From: Marivibrio halodurans
GTDB taxonomy: Bacteria; Pseudomonadota; Alphaproteobacteria; UBA8366; Aestuariispiraceae
Assembly: GCF_017963645.1 (NCBI RefSeq)
Contig: NZ_JAGMWN010000003.1
Coordinates: 186,001-250,000, forward strand
Reading direction: 5' to 3'
Length of the DNA stretch: 64,000 bases
The position numbers were made by a program, and so were the translations under genes. Positions 24,420 through 33,701 of the stretch are shown piece by piece. The notes under the pieces were generated by a model that worked only from the letters and a program-made list of their open reading frames with translations, had not been told where the DNA came from and did no database searches. Position 1 is the first letter of the stretch. Every line of letters begins with the position of its first letter.

Positions 24420-25049
24420 ATGGACACCCCCGCGCTCTCATATGACACGACCGCCGTGCTCACCATCGCGCTCGTCTGGGGATATCTGCTGGGCTCGATT
24501 CCGTTCGGGCTGGTGCTCACCCGCATCGCGGGGCTTGGCGATATCCGCGCGATCGGCTCCGGCAATATCGGCGCGACCAATGTCCTGCGCACCGGACGCA
24601 AGGGCTTGGCGGCGGCGGTCCTGATTCTCGACGCCGGAAAGGGCGCTGTCGCGGTGCTGTCGGTGGGCGCGCTGCTCATACCCGCGCACGACGCGGCGGT
24701 CCTGGCCGGCGTCGCCGCGGTTCTGGGCCATAACTTCCCGGTCTGGCTGGGCTACAAGGGGGGCAAGGGCGTGGCCACGACCCTGGGCACGCTTACCGCG
24801 ATCGCTTGGCCGGTCGGGTTGGGGGCCTGCGCCACATGGCTCGTGGTGGCCGCGCTCTTTCGCTATTCCTCGCTGGCGGCGCTGGTCTCGCTCGCCGCCG
24901 CGCCGGTCTATGCGCTCCTGCTCGATCAGCAGGTGGTCGCCGCCGCGGCCGGGTTGCTGGCCGTCCTCGCCTGGGCGCGCCATCACCAGAACATCGCCCG
25001 GCTCCTGAAGGGCGAGGAAAGCCGGATCGGCGGGAAGAAGAGCGGCTGA
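24420..25049 (+). CDS. plsY: Acyl-phosphate:glycerol-3-phosphate acyltransferase PlsY
   Basis: This inner-membrane enzyme makes lysophosphatidate from acyl-phosphate and sn-glycerol-3-phosphate, the first step of phospholipid synthesis. It has 209 residues and hydrophobic segments throughout. The three active-site loops are present: GSGNIGATNVLRTG near residue 40, GHNFPVWLGYKGGKGVAT near residue 101, and HHQNIARLLKGEE near residue 190. It precedes dprA by 70 bases, as in many alphaproteobacteria. Confidence 0.95.
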   Translation: MDTPALSYDTTAVLTIALVWGYLLGSIPFGLVLTRIAGLGDIRAIGSGNIGATNVLRTGRKGLAAAVLILDAGKGAVAVLSVGALLIPAHDAAVLAGVAAVLGHNFPVWLGYKGGKGVATTLGTLTAIAWPVGLGACATWLVVAALFRYSSLAALVSLAAAPVYALLLDQQVVAAAAGLLAVLAWARHHQNIARLLKGEESRIGGKKSG

Positions 25050-25119
25050 CCCGCGAGCGAACACCCGAGGCCACCCTTTTCGGTTGACCTTTTCCACAAC
25101 GCGCGATGACCTATCGTGC

Positions 25120-26253
25120 ATGGATACTACCCCAGAGCACCTTTCGGAGAGCGAGCGTGTCGCGCGCCTGCGTCTCTATCGCAGCGAGAATGTCGGCCCC
25201 GTCGCCTTTCGCCAATTGCTTGCCCGATTCCGGACCGGGACCGTGGCGTTGGAGGCGCTGCCGGCGCTCGCCAAGCGCGGTGGCCGGCGGCGCAAGCTGA
25301 CGGTCTGCCCGGCGGCCGAGGCGGAACGTGAGTTGGAGGCGCTGGACGCCGCCGGCGGCTGGATGGTTCATCGCGGGGAGGCCGGATTCCCACCGCTGCT
25401 CTCGATGGTGGAGGATGCGCCGCCGCTGCTCTCCGGTCTCGGCCATCCGCATCTGCTGACCCGGCCCGCCATCGGCATCGTCGGGGCGCGCGAATGCTCC
25501 CTCAATGGACGGCGGCTGGCGGAGCGGTTCGGCCGCGACCTCGCGGCCGCCGGATATGCCGTGGTCTCCGGCATGGCGAAAGGTATCGACGCCGCCGCCC
25601 ATGCGGGCGCGCTGGAAGGGGGGACGGTCGCCGTCCTCGCGGGCGGTGTCGATATCATCTATCCGCGCGAGAATACCGGCCTTTACCACGATATCCGCGA
25701 GCGTGGCGCGCTGGTGAGCGAGATGCCGATGGGCTTGATCGGCCAAGCCCGTCATTTTCCCCGGCGCAACCGGATCATTTCCGGCCTCTCCCTCGGTATT
25801 CTGGTGGTGGAGGCGCGGCAACGCTCGGGTTCGCTGATCACGGCCCGCCTCGCGGGAGAGCATGGGCGGGAGGTCTTCGCCCTGCCCGGCTCGCCGCTCG
25901 ATCCCCGCGCGCGCGGTCCGAACGACCTGATCCGCAAGGGCGCGGCGCTGGTCGAAAGCCCGGAGGAGATCATCACCCTCTTGCGCGATCTGCCCGGGAC
26001 ATATGCCGTGGAGGAGCCGGGCGATCCCTTCTCGGACGGTATCGTGGCCGCGCCGGAGGAAAGCGACCTCGCCCCCGCGCGCGCCGCCATCACCCAGGCG
26101 CTTAGCCCGACACCGATTGGGGTCGACGATCTGGTCCGGCATCTTGGGCTGCCGGTGCCGATCGTTGTCACGGTGTTGCTGGAGATGGATCTGGCCGGAA
26201 CGGTGGAGCGGCTTCCCGGAAACCGCGTCGCGGCCTTGATGGAGGGGGAATGA
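25120..26253 (+). CDS. dprA: DNA-processing protein DprA
   Basis: This protein loads RecA onto incoming single-stranded DNA during transformation. It has about 377 residues. A short N-terminal SAM-like domain precedes the Rossmann core, with GIVGARECSLNGRRLAERFGRDLAAAGYAVVSGMAKGIDAAAH at about residues 110-155, HFPRRNRIISGLSLGILVVEA near 210 and GREVFALPGSPLDPRARGPNDLIRKGA. A C-terminal winged-helix-like domain (PIGVDDLVRHLGLPVPIVVTVLLEMDLAG) is present. The ATG at 25120 gives the usual N-terminus; an upstream TTG at 25084 is possible. Confidence 0.95.
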   Translation: MDTTPEHLSESERVARLRLYRSENVGPVAFRQLLARFRTGTVALEALPALAKRGGRRRKLTVCPAAEAERELEALDAAGGWMVHRGEAGFPPLLSMVEDAPPLLSGLGHPHLLTRPAIGIVGARECSLNGRRLAERFGRDLAAAGYAVVSGMAKGIDAAAHAGALEGGTVAVLAGGVDIIYPRENTGLYHDIRERGALVSEMPMGLIGQARHFPRRNRIISGLSLGILVVEARQRSGSLITARLAGEHGREVFALPGSPLDPRARGPNDLIRKGAALVESPEEIITLLRDLPGTYAVEEPGDPFSDGIVAAPEESDLAPARAAITQALSPTPIGVDDLVRHLGLPVPIVVTVLLEMDLAGTVERLPGNRVAALMEGE

Positions 26254-26304
26254 CACTGTCCCGCCCATCGCTTCGGCCACCGCCCTTTTAGCCTCTCCCC
26301 CCTT

Positions 26305-27039
26305 TTAGCCGCCCCCCAGGGTCATCTGTCCGACGAGCCCCGCCAGGAACCCCGCGACGGCGCCGAAAGGTGGCGCCCACGCCCGGTCGAGCCGCGCCTG
26401 CGGGGCGATGTCCTGAAAGGTCAGATAAAGGATGCCACCCGACGCGACCAGCATGATGGTGGCGACCACCCCCTCCCGGTCCCCCAGGACGATGAAGCCG
26501 AAGGCCGCCGCCAACGGTCCCAGGAAGGCGCAGCCGGTCAGGATCGCGAAGGCGCGCGCGCCGCTCGGCGTGCGCCTGGAGGCCGAGAGTTCGCGATAGG
26601 CGTTGAATCCTTCCGGCAGGTTCTGCAGGCCGATGATGACCGCCAGCAACAGGACCGTCGGCGCCCCCGTCGCCAGCAAGGCGCCCAGCGCGATCGCCTC
26701 CGGCACGAAATCGAGCAGCATGGCAAGCGTTTGCGCGACCGAGGCACCGCTGCGCTGCAAGGCCCGGTCGATCACCATGAAGAGCAGACCACCCGCCGCG
26801 ATCGACAGCGCCACCATCCACATCGACAGGACCGCCTGACCATGAGGCACCAGCACGAAGGCAACCGCCGCCAACAGAATCCCGCCGCCGAAGGCGATTA
26901 CGGCGTGCCTAGTTTCCATCTCCAGCCAACCGGGCAGGAATCGTTCGATCAGCGCCAAGCCCGCGCCGGCCGGAATGGCACCCCCCGCCATCGCCGCCAG
27001 GAGCATCGCATGACCGAATTCCTCGCCGAACGTTTCCAT
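26305..27039 (-). CDS. ZIP-family-like metal transporter with altered metal residues
   Basis: This 244-residue inner-membrane protein has about eight hydrophobic segments. The order resembles ZIP transporters: TM4 carries MLLDFVPEAIALGALL and TM5 carries LQNLPEGFNAYREL, where canonical proteins have HxxPEG in both. The histidines are therefore replaced by Asp and Gln, though both PE(G/A) turns remain. GGAGAAG lies just before the ATG at 27039; a longer frame to 27132 has no support. It may transport a different cation or have lost zinc transport. It stands convergent with dprA. Confidence 0.75.
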   Translation of the reverse strand: METFGEEFGHAMLLAAMAGGAIPAGAGLALIERFLPGWLEMETRHAVIAFGGGILLAAVAFVLVPHGQAVLSMWMVALSIAAGGLLFMVIDRALQRSGASVAQTLAMLLDFVPEAIALGALLATGAPTVLLLAVIIGLQNLPEGFNAYRELSASRRTPSGARAFAILTGCAFLGPLAAAFGFIVLGDREGVVATIMLVASGGILYLTFQDIAPQARLDRAWAPPFGAVAGFLAGLVGQMTLGGG

Positions 27040-27338
27040 TACTTCTCCGTTTCGGCCCGTCCCCGCCGCGCGCCGCCCCGACACGCCGCATATCCAGCTC
27101 CCACACGAGCAGATTTCGAGGATTTCCGGCAAGCGGAATAAAGGCGGCGAACAGAAAACTCAAAAATCCTAGGACTTTGTGACGAAGGTCACAGCGCGGA
27201 AACACAGGAGCGGTTAGAAATGCGGGCATGGAGGATGTGTGTTTCCCGGCGCCCCGGTCGAACCACGATCCCCCCACCTCATCCCAGGATATGCCGAACC
27301 CCCTTGGATGCGATAACGAACGAGACGAGTTGAAGCCG

Positions 27339-28478
27339 ATGGGACGTCAGGTTTCCTATGAAAAATTGCTGCGGCTGGCGCATCAGCGGGTCATTGACGG
27401 CAAGGGCGGTCTCGCCGCGTCGATCGCGAAGATGTGCCTGGACCAACAGGCCGACCTGACGGACAAGGAACTCGATCTTACCTATCAGATTCTGCGCCAG
27501 CTCATCGACCGGGTGGAGGTCCAGATTCGCCGCCACGTCGCGGATATCCTGGCGGAACGCGACGATGTTCCGCGCGACCTCCTGGCCTTCCTGATCAATG
27601 ACGCGGTCCATGTCGCCTATCCCATCATCGTGCGCAGCCGCCAATTGACCGACGACGATCTGGTCGCTCTGGTCGGGCGCCAGACCCAGGGTCACGCGAT
27701 CGCGATCGCCGGCCGGCCGAATATCGGCGAGCCTGTCAGCACAAGTCTCGTCGCGCTGGACGAGGCGGAGGTCGACCGCACCCTGCTGCGCAACGAAACC
27801 GCGCGGATCGATCATGAGAGCATGGCGATCCTGGTGGAACGATCCATCGAGCAGGAGGATTACCGGGACCTGATCGTCCGGCGCCCCGACCTGCCGGAGG
27901 ATCTCGCCCGTCGGATGTATCGCTGGGTCGGCGAGGCGCTGCGCCATCACATCTCGCGCCATTTCGAGATCGACAGCGCCACCCTCCAGGAGGTCATGGA
28001 CCAAGCGGTCTGGCACGCCCTGGACAACGAGAGCGACAAACGCGTCCATGAAGCGCCCTGGACCGAGGACGAGGCCAAGGGCGATGGCGCACGGCTTCAG
28101 CGACGCGCCGGACATCTCCTGCACCTTCTACAGCAGGAGGGAGCCGAGGCATTCCTGGCCGCGACCGCGCGCCGCGCCCATCTGCCGCTCGGCACGACGG
28201 CCCAGGCCTTCAGACCGGACAGCCCCGAGACCACGGCGATCGCCTGCAGGGCTCTCGGCATGGATATCGAGGGATTCGTCCTGGTGTTGAAGCACTTCCG
28301 GGCCGAGCCGGATTGGACGGATTTCGCGACCGGCGGCGGTCTGCGGCGGGCCTGCGACTATTTCGAACGCATCGATCCGGTCGGCGCGGCCACCGTGCTG
28401 CGACAATGGCGGCAGGCCCCGCCGGACGCCCCCCATGGCCGAACCGCCGCCGACCTTCGGTCAGCCAAGTCGATCTGA
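27339..28478 (+). CDS. DUF2336 family protein
   Basis: This is a largely helical soluble protein of about 379 residues, matching the alphaproteobacterial DUF2336 layout. SYEKLLRLAHQR lies at the start, then repeated helical units (LTDKELDLTYQILRQLIDRVEVQIRRHVADILA) with ...RDLLAFLINDAVHVAYPIIVRSRQLTDDDLVALV and several HEAT-like repeats. The C-terminal part includes GMDIEGFVLVLKHFRAEPDW. Function is unestablished. The start is uncertain: the ATG at 27339 puts the conserved SYEK at residue 5, while an in-frame ATG at 27228 adds 37 weakly coded residues. The roughly 300 bases before it show no gene. Confidence 0.8.
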   Translation: MGRQVSYEKLLRLAHQRVIDGKGGLAASIAKMCLDQQADLTDKELDLTYQILRQLIDRVEVQIRRHVADILAERDDVPRDLLAFLINDAVHVAYPIIVRSRQLTDDDLVALVGRQTQGHAIAIAGRPNIGEPVSTSLVALDEAEVDRTLLRNETARIDHESMAILVERSIEQEDYRDLIVRRPDLPEDLARRMYRWVGEALRHHISRHFEIDSATLQEVMDQAVWHALDNESDKRVHEAPWTEDEAKGDGARLQRRAGHLLHLLQQEGAEAFLAATARRAHLPLGTTAQAFRPDSPETTAIACRALGMDIEGFVLVLKHFRAEPDWTDFATGGGLRRACDYFERIDPVGAATVLRQWRQAPPDAPHGRTAADLRSAKSI

Positions 28479-28592
28479 TCCGATTCCTGCAAATAGAATC
28501 AATGTTTTATCCGGCGTCAGTTGACGCGGGTCCGATGCGGTGCCAATTCTCCCACTCCTTGTATCTTTCGTGAACGCTAATCGGATCAGCGT

Positions 28593-31277
28593 ATGAGCGC
28601 CCAGAACCTCGTCGTCGTCGAATCGCCCGCGAAGGCGAAAACCATCAACAAGTATCTCGGCGACAGCTTCGACGTGGTCGCATCCTACGGCCATGTCCGC
28701 GACCTGCCGCCGAAGGACGGGTCGGTGCAGCCGGACGACGATTTCGCCATGCGCTGGGACGTCGATCAGGTATCGAAGAAGCGCATCGACGACGTGGCGA
28801 AGCGCCTCAAGGGGGCGAAGCGCCTCTATCTCGCCACCGACCCGGATCGCGAGGGCGAGGCGATTTCCTGGCACATGCGCGAGGAACTGGAGCGCCGCAA
28901 CGCCCTGAAGGGCGTGGAGGTCAGCCGCGTCGTCTTCAACGAGATCACCAAGGGCGCGGTACTCGACGCGATGGAGAGGCCGCGCGCCCTCAATGACGAG
29001 TTGATCGAGGCCTATCTGGCGCGCCGCGCGCTTGATTATCTCGTGGGTTTCACGCTTTCGCCGGTGCTCTGGCGGAAGCTGCCGGGCGCGAAGTCGGCGG
29101 GCCGCGTGCAGTCGGTGGCCCTTCGCCTCGTCTGCGAGCGCGAAGCGGAGATCGAGGCCTTCCGCGCCCAGGAATATTGGTCGATCGACGCCCAGATGCA
29201 AAATGGCGAGGGTCAGGGATTCCCGGCCAAGCTGACCCATCTGGACGGCAAGAAACTGGACAAGTTCGGCCTGCCGAACGAGGCAAGCGCGACCCGCGCG
29301 GTGGAGGCCGTGCGCGCCGCCGCCTTCTCCGTCGCCAAGGTCGAGCGGAAACAGACCCGCCGCAACCCCGCCCCGCCCTTCACCACCTCCACCCTGCAGC
29401 AGGAAGCGAGCCGGAAGCTCTATTTCGGGGCGACCAAGACCATGACGCTCGCCCAGAAGCTCTATGAGGGGGTGGATATCGGCGGCGAGACCGTCGGGCT
29501 CATCACCTATATGAGAACGGACAGCACGATTCTGTCCAACGACGCGCTGACGGCCGCGCGCAACCTTATCAGCGACGATTACGGACCCGACTATCTTCCC
29601 AACGGTCCGCGCCAGTACAAGACCAAGGCGAAGAACGCGCAGGAAGCGCACGAGGCCGTGCGTCCGACCGATCTGTTCCGCCGGCCGAGCCAAGTGCGCC
29701 GCTATCTCGACGGCGATATGCTGAAGCTCTACGAGTTGATCTGGAAGCGCACGCTGGCGAGCCAGATGGAAAGCGCGGTCCTCGACAATGTCGCGGTCGA
29801 CCTCGCCGACCCATCGGGCGATACGATTCTGCGCGCGACCGGCTCGGTCATCCGTTTCGACGGGTTCCTCACCCTTTACCGCGAGGATGTGGACGACCCC
29901 GGCGAAGAGAGCGACGAGGGCCGCATGCTGCCCCCGCTTTCCGAGGGCGACGCGGCCAAATTGCTGGAAGCGACCCCCAACCAGCATTTCACCCAGCCGC
30001 CACCGCGCTATACGGAAGCGAGCCTGGTTAAGAAGATGGAGGAACTCGGCATCGGCCGCCCCTCCACCTATGCCTCGATCCTCAAGGTGCTGCAGGACCG
30101 GGAATATGTCCGCCTGGATAAGCGGCGCTTCACGCCGGAGGATCGCGGACGCCTCGTCACAGCCTTCCTGACCAGCTTCTTCGAGCGGTATTTCTCCTAC
30201 GATTTCACCGCCGCGCTGGAGGAACAACTCGACGAGGTATCCGACGGCAAGACCGACTGGAAGCAGGTACTGCGCGATTTCTGGCAGGCCTTCTCCGCCA
30301 TCTGCACGGAGACCATGGACCTATCCCCCATGGATGTGCGGGAAACCATCGACCGCGAACTCGGCCCGCATTTCTTCGAGGCTGACGAGAATGGTAGCAC
30401 CGAGGCCGCGCGCCGGTGCCCCGCCTGCACGGACGGCCGCCTCGGCCTCAATTTCGGGAAGTTCGGCGCCTTCATTGCTTGTTCCAACTATCCGGACTGC
30501 AAATTCACCCGCAACATCGGCACGGCCGCGAACGACGGAAACGGCGCCGGCCCGGTGGAGGGAGAATTCCCGCGCGAACTCGGCCTCGACCCGGAGACGG
30601 GCGAGGCGATCATGCTGAAGAACGGGCCCTATGGCCTCTATGTCCAGCGCGGCGAGGCGGAAAAGGGCAAGAAGCCGAAGCGTTCCTCGCTCCTGAAAGG
30701 CATGGAGCCGGATTCGGTCGACCTCCAGACCGCGCTGCGCCTGCTTTCCCTGCCCCGCGAACTGGGCGACCATCCGGAGAGTGGGCAGAAGATTCAGGCG
30801 GGGCTCGGCCGCTACGGCCCCTATATCAAGCATGGCGACCGCTTCATCTCCCTGCCCGAGGATGACGATGTGCTGACCATCGGCATCAACCGGGCCGTCG
30901 CCGTGATCGCGGAGGCCGGGGAGAAAGGCAAGCCGCGCGCCGGCAAGGAGCTCGGCAACCACCCGCGCGACGGCAAGCCGATCCAACTCGGCTCCGGGCG
31001 CTTCGGCCCCTATGTGAAGCACGGCAAGATCTACGCTTCCATCCCGCGCGGGACGGAGCCGGACGACGTGACGCTGGAACAGGCGATCGAACTGATCGAC
31101 GCGAAGGCCGCGAAGAAATCCGCCGCAAAGAAAGGCGAGGCGAAAAAGGCGTCCTCCAAGAAGGGGACAGCCAAGAAAACGGCGGCGAAAAAGGGAAGCG
31201 GCAAGAAATCCGCCGCCAAGAAGGCATCGGCGAAAAAGGCGGGCGCGAAAAAGACCGCCGCCCGCACGGCGGGTTAG
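28593..31277 (+). CDS. topA: DNA topoisomerase I
   Basis: This type IA topoisomerase relaxes negative supercoils. It has 894 residues. The Toprim domain (VVESPAKAKTINKYLG at residues 7-22; TDPDREGEAISWH near 88) is followed by the gate domain with the catalytic tyrosine in ITYMRTDS near residue 306. One C4 zinc finger (CPACTDGRLGL...CSNYPDC) lies near residue 608, followed by three Topo_C repeats beginning ELG.DPETG/ELG.HPESG. The last 55 residues are a Lys/Ala/Ser-rich tail (AAKKSAAKKGEAKK...), typical of alphaproteobacterial TopA and likely DNA-binding. rnr begins 10 bases downstream. Confidence 0.97.
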   Translation: MSAQNLVVVESPAKAKTINKYLGDSFDVVASYGHVRDLPPKDGSVQPDDDFAMRWDVDQVSKKRIDDVAKRLKGAKRLYLATDPDREGEAISWHMREELERRNALKGVEVSRVVFNEITKGAVLDAMERPRALNDELIEAYLARRALDYLVGFTLSPVLWRKLPGAKSAGRVQSVALRLVCEREAEIEAFRAQEYWSIDAQMQNGEGQGFPAKLTHLDGKKLDKFGLPNEASATRAVEAVRAAAFSVAKVERKQTRRNPAPPFTTSTLQQEASRKLYFGATKTMTLAQKLYEGVDIGGETVGLITYMRTDSTILSNDALTAARNLISDDYGPDYLPNGPRQYKTKAKNAQEAHEAVRPTDLFRRPSQVRRYLDGDMLKLYELIWKRTLASQMESAVLDNVAVDLADPSGDTILRATGSVIRFDGFLTLYREDVDDPGEESDEGRMLPPLSEGDAAKLLEATPNQHFTQPPPRYTEASLVKKMEELGIGRPSTYASILKVLQDREYVRLDKRRFTPEDRGRLVTAFLTSFFERYFSYDFTAALEEQLDEVSDGKTDWKQVLRDFWQAFSAICTETMDLSPMDVRETIDRELGPHFFEADENGSTEAARRCPACTDGRLGLNFGKFGAFIACSNYPDCKFTRNIGTAANDGNGAGPVEGEFPRELGLDPETGEAIMLKNGPYGLYVQRGEAEKGKKPKRSSLLKGMEPDSVDLQTALRLLSLPRELGDHPESGQKIQAGLGRYGPYIKHGDRFISLPEDDDVLTIGINRAVAVIAEAGEKGKPRAGKELGNHPRDGKPIQLGSGRFGPYVKHGKIYASIPRGTEPDDVTLEQAIELIDAKAAKKSAAKKGEAKKASSKKGTAKKTAAKKGSGKKSAAKKASAKKAGAKKTAARTAG

Positions 31278-31286
31278 GCGGGCAGA

Positions 31287-33611
31287 TTGGCTTCCGGCAC
31301 GAACCAGGACGACGAAACACCGCTACCCTCGAAGCAACAGATCATCCGCTTCATCGAGGAGAGCGAGACACCCGTCGGCAAGCGCGAGATCGCGCGGGCC
31401 TTCAATATCAAGGGTGCCAGGCGCGCGGATTTGCGCGAGCTTCTGAAGGAAATCGAATCCGAGGGCCGCATCGATCGTGGCCGGGGTCGCCGGATGGCTC
31501 CGGCGGGCGCGTTACCGGAAGTCGCGGTGCTGACGGTCGACCGGATCGACCGCGACGGCGAAGGACATGCCGTTCCGACGAGTTGGCCGGAGGATGCCGG
31601 CGCCCCGCCCCATGTGCTGATCGTCGCCGGCCCGCGCAGCGGCCCCGCCCCGCGCGAGGGCGACCGTATCCTGGCGAAGCTGAAACGCATCGATAAGACG
31701 CGCTATGAAGCCGCCGTCATCCGTACCCTGAAGCCGGGCCCCCAGAAAATTCTGGGCCTGCTTGAATCGGCGAAGGGCGGCGCGCACCTGCAACCGACCG
31801 ACAAACGCAACGACAAGACCTGGTTCATCGAGAAGGCGGACATGGGCGATGCCCGGCCGGGCGATCTCGTCCTGGCGGAAACGCTGCCGGGCGGCCGGGG
31901 CCTAGACCGCATGGCGCGGGTCACGGACCGGATCGGCAATTTCAGCGACCCCAAGGCGTTCAGCCTGATCGCGATCCATTCCCAGGCCATCCCCGTCGAC
32001 TTTCCCGAAGCCGCGGTCAAGGAAGCGAACACGGCGACGGTACCGCCCCTCGGGAAGCGAACCGATCTGCGCGACCTCCCCCTTGTCACCATCGACGGGG
32101 CGGATGCGCGTGACTTCGACGACGCCGTCCATGCGAGGCCCGATCCCGACCCCAGTAACGAGGGCGGCTTCGAGATCACGGTCGCGATCGCGGACGTCTC
32201 CCATTATGTCCGGCCGGAAAGCGCGCTCGACAAATCCGCGCGCGAGCGGGGCAATTCCGTCTATTTTCCCGACCGGGTCGTGCCCATGCTGCCGGAGGGG
32301 CTGTCGAACGACCTCTGCTCCCTGCGGCCGGACGAGGATCGTGCCTGCCTTGCCATGATCATGCGCATCGACGCGGACGGACGGCTGCTGAAGCACAAGG
32401 TCGTGCGCGGGCTGATGCGCAGCCACGCGCGCCTTACCTATACCCAGGTTCAGAACGCCGCCGACGGCCAGCCGGACGAGACGACGGCCCCGTTGCTGGC
32501 ACCGGTGATCGAGCCGCTCTATGCCGCCTATGCGGCGCTGAAGCGCCACCGAATGGAACGCGGAACGCTGGAGCTCGATTTGCCGGAATTGCAGGTCGTC
32601 ATCGGCGGGAACGGACAGGTCGAGCGGATCGAGCGACGCCAGCGCTTCGACAGCCACCGGCTGATCGAGGAGTTCATGATCTGCGCCAATGTCGCCGCCG
32701 CCCAGGCGCTGGAGGCGAAACGGGCGCCGGCCATATACCGGGTGCATGAGCCGCCGCCGCTCGACAAGCTGGAGTTGCTGCGGGAATCGCTCGACGCGCT
32801 CGGCTACAAGCTCGCCAAGGGGCAGACGCCGAAGCCGACCCACTTCACCGGCATCCTCGACAAGGCGGCCGGGACGGAACGCGCGCAGATCGTCTCCGAT
32901 CTGGTCCTGCGCTCCCAGGCCCAGGCGGTCTACAGCCCCGAGAACCAGGGGCATTTCGGCCTCGCGCTCGAACGCTACTGCCACTTCACCTCGCCGATCC
33001 GGCGTTATGCCGATCTGCTGGTGCATCGCTCGCTCGTTTCCGCCTACGGCCTCGGCGAAGGCGGGCTGCCCGGCGATCAGGCGGAGCGGTTCGATGAGAT
33101 GGGCGAGCATATCTCCTCCACCGAACGGCGCGCCATCGTGGCGGAGCGCGAGGCGACCGACCGTTATCTCTCCGCCTATATGTCGGAGCGCATCGGGAAC
33201 GAATTCGCCGGCCGCATCACCGGCGTGCAGCGTTTCGGCCTGTTCGTGCGGCTGGAGGAGACGGGGGCGGACGGGCTGGTTCCCGTGCGCTCGCTGCCGC
33301 GCGATCGCTATCAGCATGACGAGGTCCATCAACGGCTCGTCGGCGCCTATGACGGGCTTTCCTTCCGTCTCGGCGATCCCGTGACCTGTCGCCTCGTGGA
33401 GGCAAGCCCCGTTTCCGGCGGGCTGATCCTGGAAATTATCGACGGCGGCACCGTTCTGCCGAAATCCGAGCGTACCGTGAATTCACCGCGACGCGGCGGC
33501 CCCGGCGGCGGACGGCGTGGCGGTCCCCCGCGCGGCAAGTCCGGCCCACGAAAGGGCGGCCCGAAGTCACGCAAGCCGGGCACCGGAAAGACCGGCGGAC
33601 GACACCGCTAG
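31287..33611 (+). CDS. rnr: Ribonuclease R
   Basis: This 3'-5' exoribonuclease degrades structured RNA. It is 774 residues from a TTG start 10 bases after the topA stop, preceded by AGGCGGG; no in-frame ATG lies near. N-terminal winged helix (IIRFIEESETPVGKREIARAF), two cold-shock domains, then the RNB domain with the metal-binding acidic cluster DARDFDDAVHA near residue 273 and the HCEPP-like segment VHEPPPLDKL. The S1 domain (FAGRITGVQRFGLFVRLEETGADGLV) is near residue 640, and the tail is Gly/Arg/Lys-rich. The unusual start codon may lower translation relative to topA. Confidence 0.95.
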   Translation: MASGTNQDDETPLPSKQQIIRFIEESETPVGKREIARAFNIKGARRADLRELLKEIESEGRIDRGRGRRMAPAGALPEVAVLTVDRIDRDGEGHAVPTSWPEDAGAPPHVLIVAGPRSGPAPREGDRILAKLKRIDKTRYEAAVIRTLKPGPQKILGLLESAKGGAHLQPTDKRNDKTWFIEKADMGDARPGDLVLAETLPGGRGLDRMARVTDRIGNFSDPKAFSLIAIHSQAIPVDFPEAAVKEANTATVPPLGKRTDLRDLPLVTIDGADARDFDDAVHARPDPDPSNEGGFEITVAIADVSHYVRPESALDKSARERGNSVYFPDRVVPMLPEGLSNDLCSLRPDEDRACLAMIMRIDADGRLLKHKVVRGLMRSHARLTYTQVQNAADGQPDETTAPLLAPVIEPLYAAYAALKRHRMERGTLELDLPELQVVIGGNGQVERIERRQRFDSHRLIEEFMICANVAAAQALEAKRAPAIYRVHEPPPLDKLELLRESLDALGYKLAKGQTPKPTHFTGILDKAAGTERAQIVSDLVLRSQAQAVYSPENQGHFGLALERYCHFTSPIRRYADLLVHRSLVSAYGLGEGGLPGDQAERFDEMGEHISSTERRAIVAEREATDRYLSAYMSERIGNEFAGRITGVQRFGLFVRLEETGADGLVPVRSLPRDRYQHDEVHQRLVGAYDGLSFRLGDPVTCRLVEASPVSGGLILEIIDGGTVLPKSERTVNSPRRGGPGGGRRGGPPRGKSGPRKGGPKSRKPGTGKTGGRHR

Positions 33612-33701
33612 GTCGCGCGCCTCTGGCCAGTGCCGGGGCCTCTCGTTAGAGTGCGATTGCGTCACGCAAACCGCCGCCCCGAAATCAAGGCCCTTTAGCC
33701 G

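Noticed and set aside
28461-30227. A 588-codon open frame antisense to topA
   Set aside because: Its low-complexity, Arg/Gly/His-rich product and mirror-frame position make it a GC-rich shadow of topA. The topA frame has all motifs.
31100-31277. The repeated AAG/GCC stretches at the topA 3' end, first suspected to be a repeat element
   Set aside because: They simply encode the Lys/Ala-rich tail usual for alphaproteobacterial TopA.
31902-33332. A 476-codon open frame antisense to rnr
   Set aside because: It has no family features or start context. The RNase R frame accounts for the sequence.
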